Below are positions 25,311 through 34,199 of a stretch of DNA of 64,000 nucleotides, piece by piece. The notes under the pieces are model-generated. The model saw only the letters and a program-made list of their open reading frames with translations, did no database searches and had not been told where the DNA came from. Numbering within the stretch: the first letter of the stretch is position 1; the number at the start of each line of letters is the position of its first letter. The stretch comes from Clostridia bacterium (GTDB lineage: Bacteria > Bacillota > Clostridia > Oscillospirales > CAG-272): assembly GCA_017411745.1 (NCBI GenBank), contig JAFQPM010000015.1, positions 1 to 64,000 of the forward strand, written 5' to 3'. The translations under genes and the position numbers were made by a program.

Positions 25311-26795
25311 ATGAACTACCAAAGCACACGCGGAAGATCGGGCGAGAGCCTCTCCTCCGCACAGATCATCAAGCAAGGACTCGCACTTGACGGCGGACTT
25401 TTCATCCCCGAGTCTATCCCCACTCTCACTCTCGACGAGATCAAGGCGCTCTGCTCTGATTCCTATCCCGAGAGAGCCGCTAAGATCCTTGCAAAATTTC
25501 TCACGGATTACACCTACGACGAGCTCCTTGCCGACTGCAAGGCAGCTTACTGTGAAGCCTCCTTCCCCGGCGGTGCGGCTCCCGTAGTCAAGGCAAAGGC
25601 CGGTATATACTCGCTCGAGCTGTGGCACGGACCTACGGCGGCATTCAAGGATATGGCGCTTCAGATCATGCCCCGACTTCTCTCCCGCGCTCTCGTCAAG
25701 ACTGGTGAGACGCGTACTGCTCTCATTCTCGTTGCGACCTCGGGCGACACGGGTAAAGCGGCGCTCGAGGGATATAAGGACATCGACGGTATTCGAATGA
25801 TGGTCTTCTATCCCGTTGACGGCGTCAGCCGCGTACAGAAGATGCAGATGGCTACCCAGACCGGCTCGAACGTGAACGTCACCGCGATCCGCGGCAATTT
25901 CGACGACGCGCAGAGTGGAGTTAAAAAGATATTCTCCGACGCAGATGCCGTAAGCTATCTTGACAGAAACGGTCATTTCTTCTCGAGCGCTAACTCTATA
26001 AATTGGGGACGTCTTGCGCCTCAGATCGTTTACTACGTTTCGGCTTACTGCGATCTGCTCTCAAAGGGAGATATCGCTCTCGGCGACAAGATAAACGTAT
26101 GCGTTCCCACGGGTAACTTCGGCAACATCTTTGCCGCTTATCTTGCAAAGCTGATGGGTCTGCCTCTCGGCAAGCTCGTTTGTGCGTCCAATCAGAACAA
26201 TATACTCACCGATTTTCTCCGCACGGGCAGATACGACCGCAACCGCGATTTCCATTGCACTATGTCGCCCTCGATGGATATTCTTATATCCTCCAATCTC
26301 GAGCGTCTTCTCTGCTTTACAGCAGGCAAAGAGCAGACCGCGGCTTATATGGATTCCCTTGCAGCTACGGGCGTTTACGAGGTCAGCGGCGACGTAAAGG
26401 CGAAGATCGACGAGAGCTTCTGCGGCTACTTTACGGACGAATCCGAAACTGCGGCTACTATAAAGAAATACTACGGTGAACACGGTTATCTTTCCGACAC
26501 TCACACGGCGGTCGCGCTCTGTGCGGCTGAAAAATATATTGCAGAAAGCAACGACAACACTCCTATGGTGGTCGCTTCGACGGCAAGTCCTTACAAATTT
26601 GCGGCAGACGTTTGCAAGTCTCTCGGCATGGAAAAGCCCGAGGACGATATGGACGCGCTCGATATGCTCTCGGATCACTCAAAGACCGAGATCACCTATC
26701 CCTTGCGCGGTCTTGCAGAGCGCGAGGTAAGATTTACCGAGGTCATCGATGCCTGCGATATGCTTGACGCGGTCAAAAAATACGTTGTTAAATAA
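25311..26795 (+). CDS. thrC: threonine synthase
   Basis: 494 residues, the long E. coli/yeast-type. N-terminal YQSTRGRS and LDGGLFIPE, PLP lysine in AFKDMALQ (about 117), SGDTGKAALEG phosphate-binding loop. Converts O-phosphohomoserine to threonine. Start after AAAGGACGCAAAGCT. Probably linked functionally to the apgM-type gene in the same run. Confidence 0.96.
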   Translation: MNYQSTRGRSGESLSSAQIIKQGLALDGGLFIPESIPTLTLDEIKALCSDSYPERAAKILAKFLTDYTYDELLADCKAAYCEASFPGGAAPVVKAKAGIYSLELWHGPTAAFKDMALQIMPRLLSRALVKTGETRTALILVATSGDTGKAALEGYKDIDGIRMMVFYPVDGVSRVQKMQMATQTGSNVNVTAIRGNFDDAQSGVKKIFSDADAVSYLDRNGHFFSSANSINWGRLAPQIVYYVSAYCDLLSKGDIALGDKINVCVPTGNFGNIFAAYLAKLMGLPLGKLVCASNQNNILTDFLRTGRYDRNRDFHCTMSPSMDILISSNLERLLCFTAGKEQTAAYMDSLAATGVYEVSGDVKAKIDESFCGYFTDESETAATIKKYYGEHGYLSDTHTAVALCAAEKYIAESNDNTPMVVASTASPYKFAADVCKSLGMEKPEDDMDALDMLSDHSKTEITYPLRGLAEREVRFTEVIDACDMLDAVKKYVVK

Positions 26796-26803
26796 GTAAA
26801 AAA

Positions 26804-26821
26804 GGGCGAGCAAGCTCGCCC
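26804..26821 (-). terminator. terminator of the DUF1540 gene
   Basis: GGGCGAG, short loop, CTCGCCC; on the minus strand followed by a T6 run. Lies between convergent thrC and DUF1540 genes. Confidence 0.8.
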
Positions 26822-26840
26822 CACGGATCTATCCGTTCAT

Positions 26841-27041
26841 TTAGTTTATGCTACAGCCACCGTTTGAGCACTCAGGCTTGAAGGTAGCACAAACAGTGTC
26901 TGCGCTCTTCTCTGCGTGGTTGGGGCCTACGTGAATGTTTTCAGCGGTGCAATAGCACTCGCCATCGTGATATACGCAATTCTTTACAGAGCAGTTGATG
27001 CCCTTGATGTGCTTTTCGCACTTAGAGGATTCGTTCATCAT
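26841..27041 (-). CDS. DUF1540 cysteine-rich small protein
   Basis: 66 residues from the ATG at 27041, seven bases after AAAGGA; the longer frame to 27119 is unlikely. Eight or more cysteines in the DUF1540 pattern (INCSVKNCVYHDGECYCTAENIHVGP...CATFKP), suggesting a small metal-binding or disulfide protein. These are common in Clostridia, some linked to sporulation; role unknown. Confidence 0.85.
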   Translation of the reverse strand: MMNESSKCEKHIKGINCSVKNCVYHDGECYCTAENIHVGPNHAEKSADTVCATFKPECSNGGCSIN

Positions 27042-27090
27042 GATCTGATCCTTTCTTTTTTTTACAAGCTTCCCTTCGCTCGCAAACGCG

Positions 27091-27148
27091 ACCGAGGGTT
27101 GAATCTCGGTATTTTTCATACCGACGGTATTATTATGTCCACCGTCGG
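27091..27148. promoter_or_regulatory. two hairpins between divergent genes
   Basis: ACCGAG/CTCGGT (27091-27110) and CCGACGGT/ACCGTCGG (27121-27148). They sit between the DUF1540 gene and the metallophosphoesterase. No obvious promoter motif; might be regulatory or repeat-derived. Confidence 0.4.
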
Positions 27149-27179
27149 AACAAATTATCCAAGCTTTTTGAGGTAACAG

Positions 27180-27917
27180 ATGTCTATTTTCGTTTTATCC
27201 GACCTGCATTTGTCAACCGACTCGCTGACCAACAAATCTATGGAGGTCTTCGGCGCGAGGTGGCAAGGCTATATTCCCAAAATTGAAAAAAATTGGAATG
27301 CCGTGGTCGGTGCCGACGACACGGTGATAGTACCGGGCGACATTTCCTGGGCGACGAGGCTTCCCGAGGCAGAGTCCGATCTGCGCTTTCTCGACTCGCT
27401 TAACGGCAAGAAGCTTATCGGCAAGGGCAACCACGATTTCTGGTGGTCGACTGCGGCAAAGATGAATGCTTTTTTTGATGAAAAAGGCTTTACCTCGCTG
27501 TCTATTCTCTACAATAACGCATATATTGTTGAGGATAGGATAATTTGCGGCACTCGCGGTTGGTTTCCCGACGAGGCACATCAGGTGACGGTCGGCGAGG
27601 TCGACCACGCCAAGATAGTCAACCGTGAGCTGACAAGGCTTAACCTTAGTCTTGACGCGGCGGTAAAGCTTCGCGATGAGCACCTTGCAACATCGGGTGA
27701 GGAGCTGCCGATATCGGTATTTCTGCACTTCCCGCCCGTTTGGTGCGACTGTGTGATGGAAGAGCTGGTGGACGCGCTCAAGGAGCGCGGAGTCCGCGAA
27801 TGTTATTTCGGACACATACACGGGGCATATTCCGTGCCCGGTCGATTTGAGCACGACGGTATAAAATTTACGCTTACGTCGTCGGATTTCCTGAATTTTT
27901 ATCCGCTTAAAATATAA
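27180..27917 (+). CDS. calcineurin-like metallophosphoesterase
   Basis: 245 residues with the full motif set: SDLHLS, PGDISW, GKGNHDFWW, and GHIHGAY, binding two metal ions. Hydrolyses a phosphoester; substrate not predictable. Cytoplasmic. Start after TTGAGGTAACAG. Monocistronic by appearance. Confidence 0.9.
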   Translation: MSIFVLSDLHLSTDSLTNKSMEVFGARWQGYIPKIEKNWNAVVGADDTVIVPGDISWATRLPEAESDLRFLDSLNGKKLIGKGNHDFWWSTAAKMNAFFDEKGFTSLSILYNNAYIVEDRIICGTRGWFPDEAHQVTVGEVDHAKIVNRELTRLNLSLDAAVKLRDEHLATSGEELPISVFLHFPPVWCDCVMEELVDALKERGVRECYFGHIHGAYSVPGRFEHDGIKFTLTSSDFLNFYPLKI

Positions 27918-27984
27918 AAAGTCGGTTATTTCTGAAAAGCGCTTGTTTTTTTGATATTTTTGGGGTTAAAAATGCAAAAAAGGC

Positions 27985-28013
27985 TTGACAAATCGGCAAA
28001 AAAAAGATAAAAT
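27985..28013 (+). promoter_or_regulatory. sigma-A promoter of tig
   Basis: TTGACA (27985-27990), 17-base spacer, TAAAAT (28008-28013), about 105 bases upstream of the tig start. Confidence 0.8.
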
Positions 28014-28118
28014 ATATTTGTATGCGTAAATTTCCCTTTTTGCATAATTTTGGCAATTTTCAGGGAATTATTTTATGTGAAAAAATATTTAGATAAAAGT
28101 ATTCGGAGGTTTTAAACA

Positions 28119-29492
28119 ATGAATTTGTTGAAACAAGAACTGGGCGAGAAGAGCACGATCAAGATCGAGTTCTCCATCGACAAAGCAGTATTTGACGCGG
28201 CTGTTGACAAGGTCTATCGCAGACAGGTAAAGAAGATCAACGTGCCCGGATTCAGAGCAGGCAAGGCTCCCCGCGCTATCATCGAGAAGATGTACGGCTC
28301 GGGCGTATTCTATGAGGACGCTATCAACGACCTTATTCCCGAAAACTACACCGCTGCCATCAAGGAAGCAGGCATCGATCCCGTTGGTCAGCCCGAGATC
28401 GACATCGTTTCTATCGACGAGAACGGTCTCGTTCTCTCGGCTATCGTTCCCGTAAAGCCTGAGTGCAAGCTCGAGGGCTACAAGGGTCTCGACATCGCAA
28501 AGGTCGTTGAGCCCGTTTCCGACGAGGAGATTGAAAACGAGATCAAGACCATTCGTGAAAGACAGTCCCGTGAGATCGAGGTTGAGGACGAAACTCCCGC
28601 AGCTATGGGCGATATCGCAAAGATCGACTTTGAAGGCTTCATCGACGGTGTTGCTTTCGAGGGCGGCAAGGGTGAGAACTACTCCCTTAAGCTTGGCTCG
28701 GGCTCCTTCATCCCCGGATTTGAGGAGCAGGTTGCAGGTCACAAGATCGGCGACGAGTTCGACGTTAACGTACCCTTCCCCGCAGACTATCACGCTGAAG
28801 AGCTTGCAGGCAAGGAGGCTTGCTTCAAGTGTAAGGTGAACGCTATCACCAAGATCGAGCTCCCCGAGCTTGACGACGATTTCGCAAAGGACGTTTCCGA
28901 ATTCGACACTCTTGATGAATATAAGGCTGATCTTAAGGCAAAAATCGAAAAGAGACACGAGAACGCTGCAAACGCTGAGTTCGAGGAAAAGCTCATCGAT
29001 GCTCTTATCGAGAAGCTTGAGGCTGATATCCCCGAGGCTATGTTCGAGTCTGAGACCGAGAACTTCGTTCGCGACTACGACAACCGTCTGCGCCAGAGTG
29101 GACTTGATCTCAAGACCTACTTCCAGTACACCGGTCTTGATCTTGCTAAGCTCCGCGAGCAGATGAGACCCCAGGCTGAAAAGCAGGTCAAGGCTCGTCT
29201 TGCTCTTGAGACTATTGCAAAGGCAGAGGCTATTGAGGTCACCGAGGAGGAGCTCGCGGCTGAATACGAGCTCATCGCTACCACCTACAACATCGACAAG
29301 GATCAGGTTAAGTCCATGGTCGATGAGGCTATGGTAAAGGCTGACGTCAGCGTAAGAAAGGCTATGCAGGTAGTAAAGGACAACGTTAAGGCTCCCAAGA
29401 AGGCTTCCAAGCCCCGCAAGAAGAAGGTTGCAGAGCCCGTAGCTGAAGAAGCTGCACCCGTTGCAACCGAAGAAGCTAAAACTGAAGAATAA
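28119..29492 (+). CDS. tig: trigger factor
   Basis: 457 residues. Ribosome-binding domain with the signature VPGFRAGKAPR (about 42-52), FKBP-type PPIase domain (about 160-240; DFEGFIDGVAFEGG), and C-terminal chaperone arms. Binds nascent chains at the ribosome exit. A Lys-rich then Ala/Glu-rich tail (about 415-457) extends beyond the usual end. Precedes clpP and clpX, the standard order. Start after CGGAGGTTTTAAACA. Confidence 0.96.
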   Translation: MNLLKQELGEKSTIKIEFSIDKAVFDAAVDKVYRRQVKKINVPGFRAGKAPRAIIEKMYGSGVFYEDAINDLIPENYTAAIKEAGIDPVGQPEIDIVSIDENGLVLSAIVPVKPECKLEGYKGLDIAKVVEPVSDEEIENEIKTIRERQSREIEVEDETPAAMGDIAKIDFEGFIDGVAFEGGKGENYSLKLGSGSFIPGFEEQVAGHKIGDEFDVNVPFPADYHAEELAGKEACFKCKVNAITKIELPELDDDFAKDVSEFDTLDEYKADLKAKIEKRHENAANAEFEEKLIDALIEKLEADIPEAMFESETENFVRDYDNRLRQSGLDLKTYFQYTGLDLAKLREQMRPQAEKQVKARLALETIAKAEAIEVTEEELAAEYELIATTYNIDKDQVKSMVDEAMVKADVSVRKAMQVVKDNVKAPKKASKPRKKKVAEPVAEEAAPVATEEAKTEE

Positions 29493-29515
29493 TTACTGAA
29501 AAGTAATAATGGTAA

Positions 29516-29573
29516 GCGCCGTGGACAATACATACGCAGGCAACTGCTCTGCCGTGTTTTAAGTACACGGCGC
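29516..29573 (+). other. stem-loop between tig and clpP
   Basis: GCGCCGTGGA pairs with TACACGGCGC (one mismatch) around a 38-base loop; no T tract follows. Could be an mRNA stability or processing element separating tig from clpPX. Confidence 0.4.
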
Positions 29574-29627
29574 CGACTTATCCCAAAAAAACAGCCGCAT
29601 CTTTGGCGGCGGAACGGAGATATTATT

Positions 29628-30233
29628 ATGGACAATTCCATTATGAGAAACGCACTCGTACCTATGGTAGTCGAACAGACGGGACGCGGTGAGCGCTCCT
29701 ACGATATTTTCTCGCGTCTGCTCAACGACCGCATTATCTTCCTCTCTGACGAGGTCAACGACGCTACCGCTTCTCTCGTGGTCGCGCAGATGCTCTTCCT
29801 TGAGGCGCAGGATCCTACCAAGGATATTTCCTTCTACATCAACAGCCCCGGCGGCTCTGTCACTGCGGGTATGGCTATATACGACACGATGCAGTATATC
29901 AAGTGCGACGTATCCACTATTTGTATCGGTCTTGCGGCAAGCATGGGCGCATTCCTGCTTTCCGCAGGTACAAAGGGCAAGAGAATTGCTCTTCCTCACA
30001 GTGAGATAATGATCCACCAGCCTCTTGGCGGTGCGCAGGGTCAGGCAAGCGATATAAAGATCCGCGCCGAGCTTATTCTCCGCACCAGAGATATGCTCAA
30101 CAAGATCCTGTCCGAGAACACGGGCAAGCCTATCGAGCAGATCGAAAAGGACACCGACAGAGACAACTTCATGACCGCCGAGCAGGCTCTTGAATACGGT
30201 CTTATCGACAGAATCATCACCAAGCACGAATAA
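29628..30233 (+). CDS. clpP: ATP-dependent Clp protease proteolytic subunit
   Basis: 201 residues. Catalytic Ser in GLAASMGAF (about 100), His in IMIHQPLGG (about 125) and the Asp near DTDRDNFM. N-terminal [20 protein letters not shown] is the usual axial loop. Partner of ClpX just downstream and of ClpC encoded at 49.6 kb. Start after GGAGATATTATT. Confidence 0.97.
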   Translation: MDNSIMRNALVPMVVEQTGRGERSYDIFSRLLNDRIIFLSDEVNDATASLVVAQMLFLEAQDPTKDISFYINSPGGSVTAGMAIYDTMQYIKCDVSTICIGLAASMGAFLLSAGTKGKRIALPHSEIMIHQPLGGAQGQASDIKIRAELILRTRDMLNKILSENTGKPIEQIEKDTDRDNFMTAEQALEYGLIDRIITKHE

Positions 30234-30254
30234 TCCTTGAAAGGTTAATTTAAG

Positions 30255-31604
30255 ATGTCATCAAACACCAAAACCCCGCAGAACAATATTCGTTACTGCT
30301 CCTTTTGCGGACGTAACGAAAATCAGGTCAACTTTCTTATCCCCTCCCCTTCGGGCGTTTATATCTGCGATTTCTGCGTTGAGGCTTGCGCCGATCTGAT
30401 ATTTGAGAACACCGAGGTCGTAAGCGAGGGTGAGGAGCTTTCCCTCTCCACTCTGCCCAGACCCATGGATATCAAGGCGTCTCTTGACGAGCACGTTATC
30501 GGTCAGGACGAAGCGAAGGTTGCGCTCTCCGTTGCGGTCTACAATCACTACAAGAGAATTCTCTCCAAGGAAAACGCAAACCGAGGCAGACGCGCAAAAA
30601 GAGCCGCCGAGGATGACGACGGAGTGGATATTCAGAAGAGTAACGTACTTCTGATCGGTCCTACGGGCGTTGGAAAGACCTATCTCGCGCAGACTCTGGC
30701 AAAGACGCTTAAGGTTCCCTTTGCTATCGCGGACGCGACTACTCTTACCGAGGCAGGCTACGTCGGTGAGGACGTTGAGAACATTCTGCTTCGTCTTATT
30801 CAGGCGGCGGATTTTGACGTTGAGCGCGCGGAGCACGGTATCATTTATATCGACGAGGTCGACAAGATCTCGAGAAAGAGCGAAAACCGCTCGATCACCC
30901 GCGATGTTTCGGGTGAGGGCGTTCAGCAGGCACTTCTGAAGATCCTTGAGGGCACGGTCGCTAACGTTCCTCCGCAGGGCGGACGTAAGCATCCCAATCA
31001 GGAGTTCATCCGCATCAACACCGAGAACATTCTCTTCATTTGCGGCGGCGCTTTTGACGGACTTGACAAGGTCATCGAAGCTCGCAAGGGCAAGAGACTT
31101 ATCGGCTTCTCGGGTGAGGCTGAAAAGAAGGTAGAGGGCGCAAATAAGGGCATTTTCGGTGACGTTACGGCGCACGACATCGTCAAATTCGGTATTATTC
31201 CCGAGCTTGTCGGACGTCTGCCCGTCATAGTCTCGCTCTCCGAGCTCGACAACGATGCGCTCATCCGCATTCTCACCGAGCCGAAGAACGCGATCATAAA
31301 GCAGTATCAGAAGCTCTTTGAGATCGACGGAGTCAAGCTTTCCTTTGAAAACGACGCGCTGCTCAGCATTGCCGAGCTTGCAACCGAGAGAAAGATCGGT
31401 GCGCGCGGACTTCGCTCCATAATTGAGGGCGTTATGACCAAGATCATGTTTGAAATCCCCTCTCGCGACGACGTTGCGGAGGTCATAATCACTCGCGAAT
31501 GCGTAGTTGACAAGGCAGAGCCGAGGCTTGTTATTAAGGCTCCCCGTCTTGCCGCGCCCGAGGAAGAAATAGATATTGATAATATTCTTCCCGAGGCGAA
31601 TTAA
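30255..31604 (+). CDS. clpX: ATP-dependent Clp protease ATPase subunit
   Basis: 449 residues. N-terminal zinc-binding domain (CSFCGRNE...CDFCVEAC, about 14-42), Walker A GPTGVGKT, Walker [10 protein letters not shown], sensor and C-terminal small AAA domain. Unfolds substrates for ClpP. Lies 22 bases after clpP. Confidence 0.97.
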   Translation: MSSNTKTPQNNIRYCSFCGRNENQVNFLIPSPSGVYICDFCVEACADLIFENTEVVSEGEELSLSTLPRPMDIKASLDEHVIGQDEAKVALSVAVYNHYKRILSKENANRGRRAKRAAEDDDGVDIQKSNVLLIGPTGVGKTYLAQTLAKTLKVPFAIADATTLTEAGYVGEDVENILLRLIQAADFDVERAEHGIIYIDEVDKISRKSENRSITRDVSGEGVQQALLKILEGTVANVPPQGGRKHPNQEFIRINTENILFICGGAFDGLDKVIEARKGKRLIGFSGEAEKKVEGANKGIFGDVTAHDIVKFGIIPELVGRLPVIVSLSELDNDALIRILTEPKNAIIKQYQKLFEIDGVKLSFENDALLSIAELATERKIGARGLRSIIEGVMTKIMFEIPSRDDVAEVIITRECVVDKAEPRLVIKAPRLAAPEEEIDIDNILPEAN

Positions 31605-31606
31605 CC

Positions 31607-31647
31607 AAAAGATCCGAGAACGGTGCAGTTCTCGGATCTTTTATTTT
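31607..31647 (+). terminator. terminator of the tig-clpP-clpX run
   Basis: AAAAGATCCGAGAAC, six-base loop, complementary arm, then TTTTATTTTT. Its right end overlaps the stop of the convergent tag gene. Confidence 0.9.
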
Positions 31648-32192
31648 TCAGGATACAGAAAGCAGGTCTTGTCGTGCGAGTTTATTATACCGACTGCCTG
31701 AAGGTAGGAATAAATTATCGTTGTGCCAACGAATTTCATTCCGCGTGATCTCAGGTCGTTTGAAATCGCGTCCGAGAGGGGCGAGGTCGTTTTGTCGCAC
31801 TCGCATATGATATCTCCGTGAGTGAATGCTTTTAAATATTCGTAAAAGCTACCGAACTGGTCGACGATCCTGCCGAAAATCGCGGCGTTTGTGACCGCTG
31901 CTTTTATTTTCAGTCGGTTTCGGATAATATTTCTGTTCTCGTAAAGCTCAGCGAGCTTTTCTTCGCCGTATGAGGCTATTTTTTCTCTGTCGAAGCCATC
32001 GAACGCTACTCTGAAGGCTTCTCTTTTATTTAGTACGCACTCCCAGGACAAGCCCGCCTGAAACGACTCGAGCAGGAGCATTTCAAAGAGATATTCGTCG
32101 TCTGTGCGAAGTATTCCCCATTCCTCGTCGTGATATCGGACGTAGATCGGGTTTTTCAGATTACACCAAAAGCATCTTGTTTCAGTTTGCAT
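31641..32192 (-). CDS. tag: DNA-3-methyladenine glycosylase I
   Basis: 183 residues from the ATG at 32192, which follows GGGGGAGATCAAAA. Starts RCFWCNLKNPIYVRYHDEEWG with the zinc Cys and the substrate Glu, then SWECVLNKREAFR and FVGTTIIYSYLQAVGIINSH. Excises alkylated adenine from DNA. Overlaps the AraC-type gene upstream by 11 bases, so the two are co-transcribed, an unexpected pairing. Confidence 0.95.
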   Translation of the reverse strand: MQTETRCFWCNLKNPIYVRYHDEEWGILRTDDEYLFEMLLLESFQAGLSWECVLNKREAFRVAFDGFDREKIASYGEEKLAELYENRNIIRNRLKIKAAVTNAAIFGRIVDQFGSFYEYLKAFTHGDIICECDKTTSPLSDAISNDLRSRGMKFVGTTIIYSYLQAVGIINSHDKTCFLYPEK

Positions 32193-33057
32193 TTTTGATC
32201 TCCCCCTTCTCCGAGCAGAATTCGGAGCGATACTGCCCCGGCGAGACACCCTTATATTTCTTGAAGCATTTTGAAAAGTAGCTCAGCTCATTGAAGCCGC
32301 ATTCGTACGCCGTTTCGGTCACGTTGAGCTTGTTGACCGTCATTTCGTAGCAGGCGCGGTCGACGCGCAGGCGGTTGATGTAGTCGATCGGGGTCTGCCC
32401 TGTGAACTCCTTGAAGAAGCGGCAGAGATATTTTTCATTGATCTGCGCGATCTCGGAGAGCTCCGCGAGGGTTATTTTTCGGCTATATTCCCTCTCGATC
32501 TTATCAAGAAGCAAAGTCATAAGCGCGCGGCGGTGGGTGAGCCGCTTGTTTTCGTCCTGCGGTGCGCGCACTGCCCCCGAGGAATACATTTCGTAGATCA
32601 TTTCTGCGGCAAGCGACGAGACCTTAAGCTCGAAGTAATCTCCAGCCTCGGCGACAGACTTAATAAGCTCTCTTGCAACAGGCGCGGCGCTATCACAGGT
32701 AATATCGGTCTCAATATCTCCGCTTATGATCGGGCGGATCATCGACGATATTTTCGTGTTATTGTAGCCCGAAACGATGCTAAGATCAAAAACAACGCAC
32801 TCGTAGACACAATTGGTCGGCTCGGCTCTGTGGAGCGTACCCGACGCGATAAATACGACGTCGCCCGCGGTCGCAATATGCTTTTCGTTGTTGAGGTATA
32901 GCGCAAGCTCGCCCTCGATGACTCTGACAAGCTCAAATTCGCGGTGCCAATGCAGGCGCATGACATATCTGGGATGCTTCTCGTTAACGTAGTAATACTG
33001 TATTGGAAATGAGCCCGAGCCGCGTTGCTCGTTCTCCTCGTAGTCGGAAAATTTCAT
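32182..33057 (-). CDS. AraC-family transcriptional regulator
   Basis: 291 residues. N-terminal cupin sensor (about 30-110; HWHREFELVRVIEGELALYL) and C-terminal double helix-turn-helix (about 185-280; ITLAELSEIAQINEKYLCRFFKE and VTETAYECGFNELSYFSKCFKK). Sugar sensing is typical for the class. It is divergent from the fucI remnant, so it may once have controlled fucose use; it now lies in an operon with tag. Start follows GAGGTAAAAATA. Confidence 0.9.
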   Translation of the reverse strand: MKFSDYEENEQRGSGSFPIQYYYVNEKHPRYVMRLHWHREFELVRVIEGELALYLNNEKHIATAGDVVFIASGTLHRAEPTNCVYECVVFDLSIVSGYNNTKISSMIRPIISGDIETDITCDSAAPVARELIKSVAEAGDYFELKVSSLAAEMIYEMYSSGAVRAPQDENKRLTHRRALMTLLLDKIEREYSRKITLAELSEIAQINEKYLCRFFKEFTGQTPIDYINRLRVDRACYEMTVNKLNVTETAYECGFNELSYFSKCFKKYKGVSPGQYRSEFCSEKGEIKNAN

Positions 33058-33120
33058 TATTTTTACCTCACAATCAGCAATAGTAACTATTGTGCAAATA
33101 ATTTTGATGTTTATACAAGC

Positions 33121-33149
33121 ATTTTAACACAAAATCGACTATAATTCAA
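33121..33149 (-). promoter_or_regulatory. promoter of the AraC-type gene
   Basis: Minus strand TTGAAT (33144-33149), 17-base spacer, TAAAAT (33121-33126). A possible plus-strand promoter for the fucI remnant (TAGACA, 16 bases, TATACT) lies at about 33154-33181. Confidence 0.6.
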
Positions 33150-33198
33150 GTAGTAGACAACAATTTATTTATATTTATACTATACTAGAGGACAAAAC

Positions 33199-33776
33199 AT
33201 GGCAAAGAACAGACTTATCGGCAGCTATCCCGTTATTGGTATTCGCCCCACGATCGACGGAAGGCGCGGAGCACTCAAGGTTCGCGAGTCGCTCGAGGAT
33301 CAGACAATGAACATGGCGAAACGTGCGGCGGCGGCTATTCCTCGCGATTTGAGACTAAGGCAGAAATGCCCGTTACGATGATAAGACTTAATCTCGTTAA
33401 GGGACTCGGTCCCGTATTGCAGATCGCGGAGGGCTGGACTGTTGCTCTGCCTCACAAGGTCAGCGACACGCTATGGGCGCGCACCGACTACACCTGGCCT
33501 TGCACCTGGTTCGCTCCGCGCTGCACGGGAGAGGGCGCGTTTAAAACGGCTTACGACGTTATGAACAACTGGGGTGCTAACCACGGCGCGATCTCCTACG
33601 GTCACATAGGTGCAGACCTTATCACGCTCTGCTCTATGCTCCGCATTCCCGTTAGTATGCACAACGTACCCGAGGACAAGATCTTCCGTCCTGCCGCGTG
33701 GAACGCGTTCGGTATGGACAAGGAGGGACAGGACTATCGCGCCTGCGCCGCCTTCGGAGCACAGTTTAAAAAATAA
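33199..33776 (+). pseudogene. fucI: L-fucose isomerase remnant with large internal deletion and frame change
   Basis: Bases 33199-33335 encode the FucI N-terminus ([19 protein letters not shown]...[11 protein letters not shown]), then the frame runs out at 33381. A second frame, readable from about 33335 and continuing to 33776, encodes the FucI C-terminus ([51 protein letters not shown]). FucI is normally close to 590 residues; only about 45 N-terminal and about 140 C-terminal residues remain, so roughly 400 residues are missing and the two parts are in different frames. The enzyme converts L-fucose to L-fuculose; this copy cannot function. The remaining parts are well conserved, so the loss seems recent. 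Confidence 0.92.
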
Positions 33777-33797
33777 TTCTTAGGATAGATTATCACG

Positions 33798-33831
33798 AAA
33801 AAACCGACAGATTATAATCTGTCGGTTTTTT
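33798..33831. terminator. bidirectional terminator
   Basis: A near-perfect palindrome, A6 then CCGACAGATTA and its complement, then T6. Lies between the fucI remnant and the convergent DUF1801 gene. Shares the CCGACAG/CTGTCGG core with hairpins at 42500 and 52945. Confidence 0.9.
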
Positions 33832-33846
33832 ATGTTTGATAAATTG

Positions 33847-34176
33847 TCAGTTAAAGGTTTCGTCAAATATCTGCTTCAACATGTCTACGGGGATATCTTG
33901 ACTCGTAAAAATTTGTAGCATTCCCTTGGGTGTTACCTTATATTCGGACAACGCTTCCTTATATTCGATTATAGCCTTTGCTTCAACGTTGATATGGTCT
34001 TTGAATGGAATAAGCCTTACAAAAGATTCACCAACATAATAGCTTGGCAATTTAGCCCAAAGTATTTCCTTTGGTGCAGATAACACACTCTCAAAAACGA
34101 TATGTCTCAAGCTGTTAAACAAATCAACAATTTCACTCGGGTATTTTTCTAAATACTCTTTTACTTGCTCATTCAT
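33847..34176 (-). CDS. DUF1801 family protein
   Basis: 109 residues. Pattern V-x-E-Y-L-E-K-Y-P..E-I-V-D..R-x-I-V-F-E, LPSYYVGESFVRLIPFKDHINVE, and PKGMLQIFTSQDIPVDMLKQIF match DUF1801 (YdhG-like, frataxin-like fold). Cytoplasmic; molecular role unclear. Start after GGAGATGTTTGA. Confidence 0.8.
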   Translation of the reverse strand: MNEQVKEYLEKYPSEIVDLFNSLRHIVFESVLSAPKEILWAKLPSYYVGESFVRLIPFKDHINVEAKAIIEYKEALSEYKVTPKGMLQIFTSQDIPVDMLKQIFDETFN

Positions 34177-34199
34177 TCAAACATCTCCACAATTATTAT

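Noticed and set aside
29516-29573. Terminator between tig and clpP
   Set aside because: The loop is long and no T run follows; read-through or processing is more likely.
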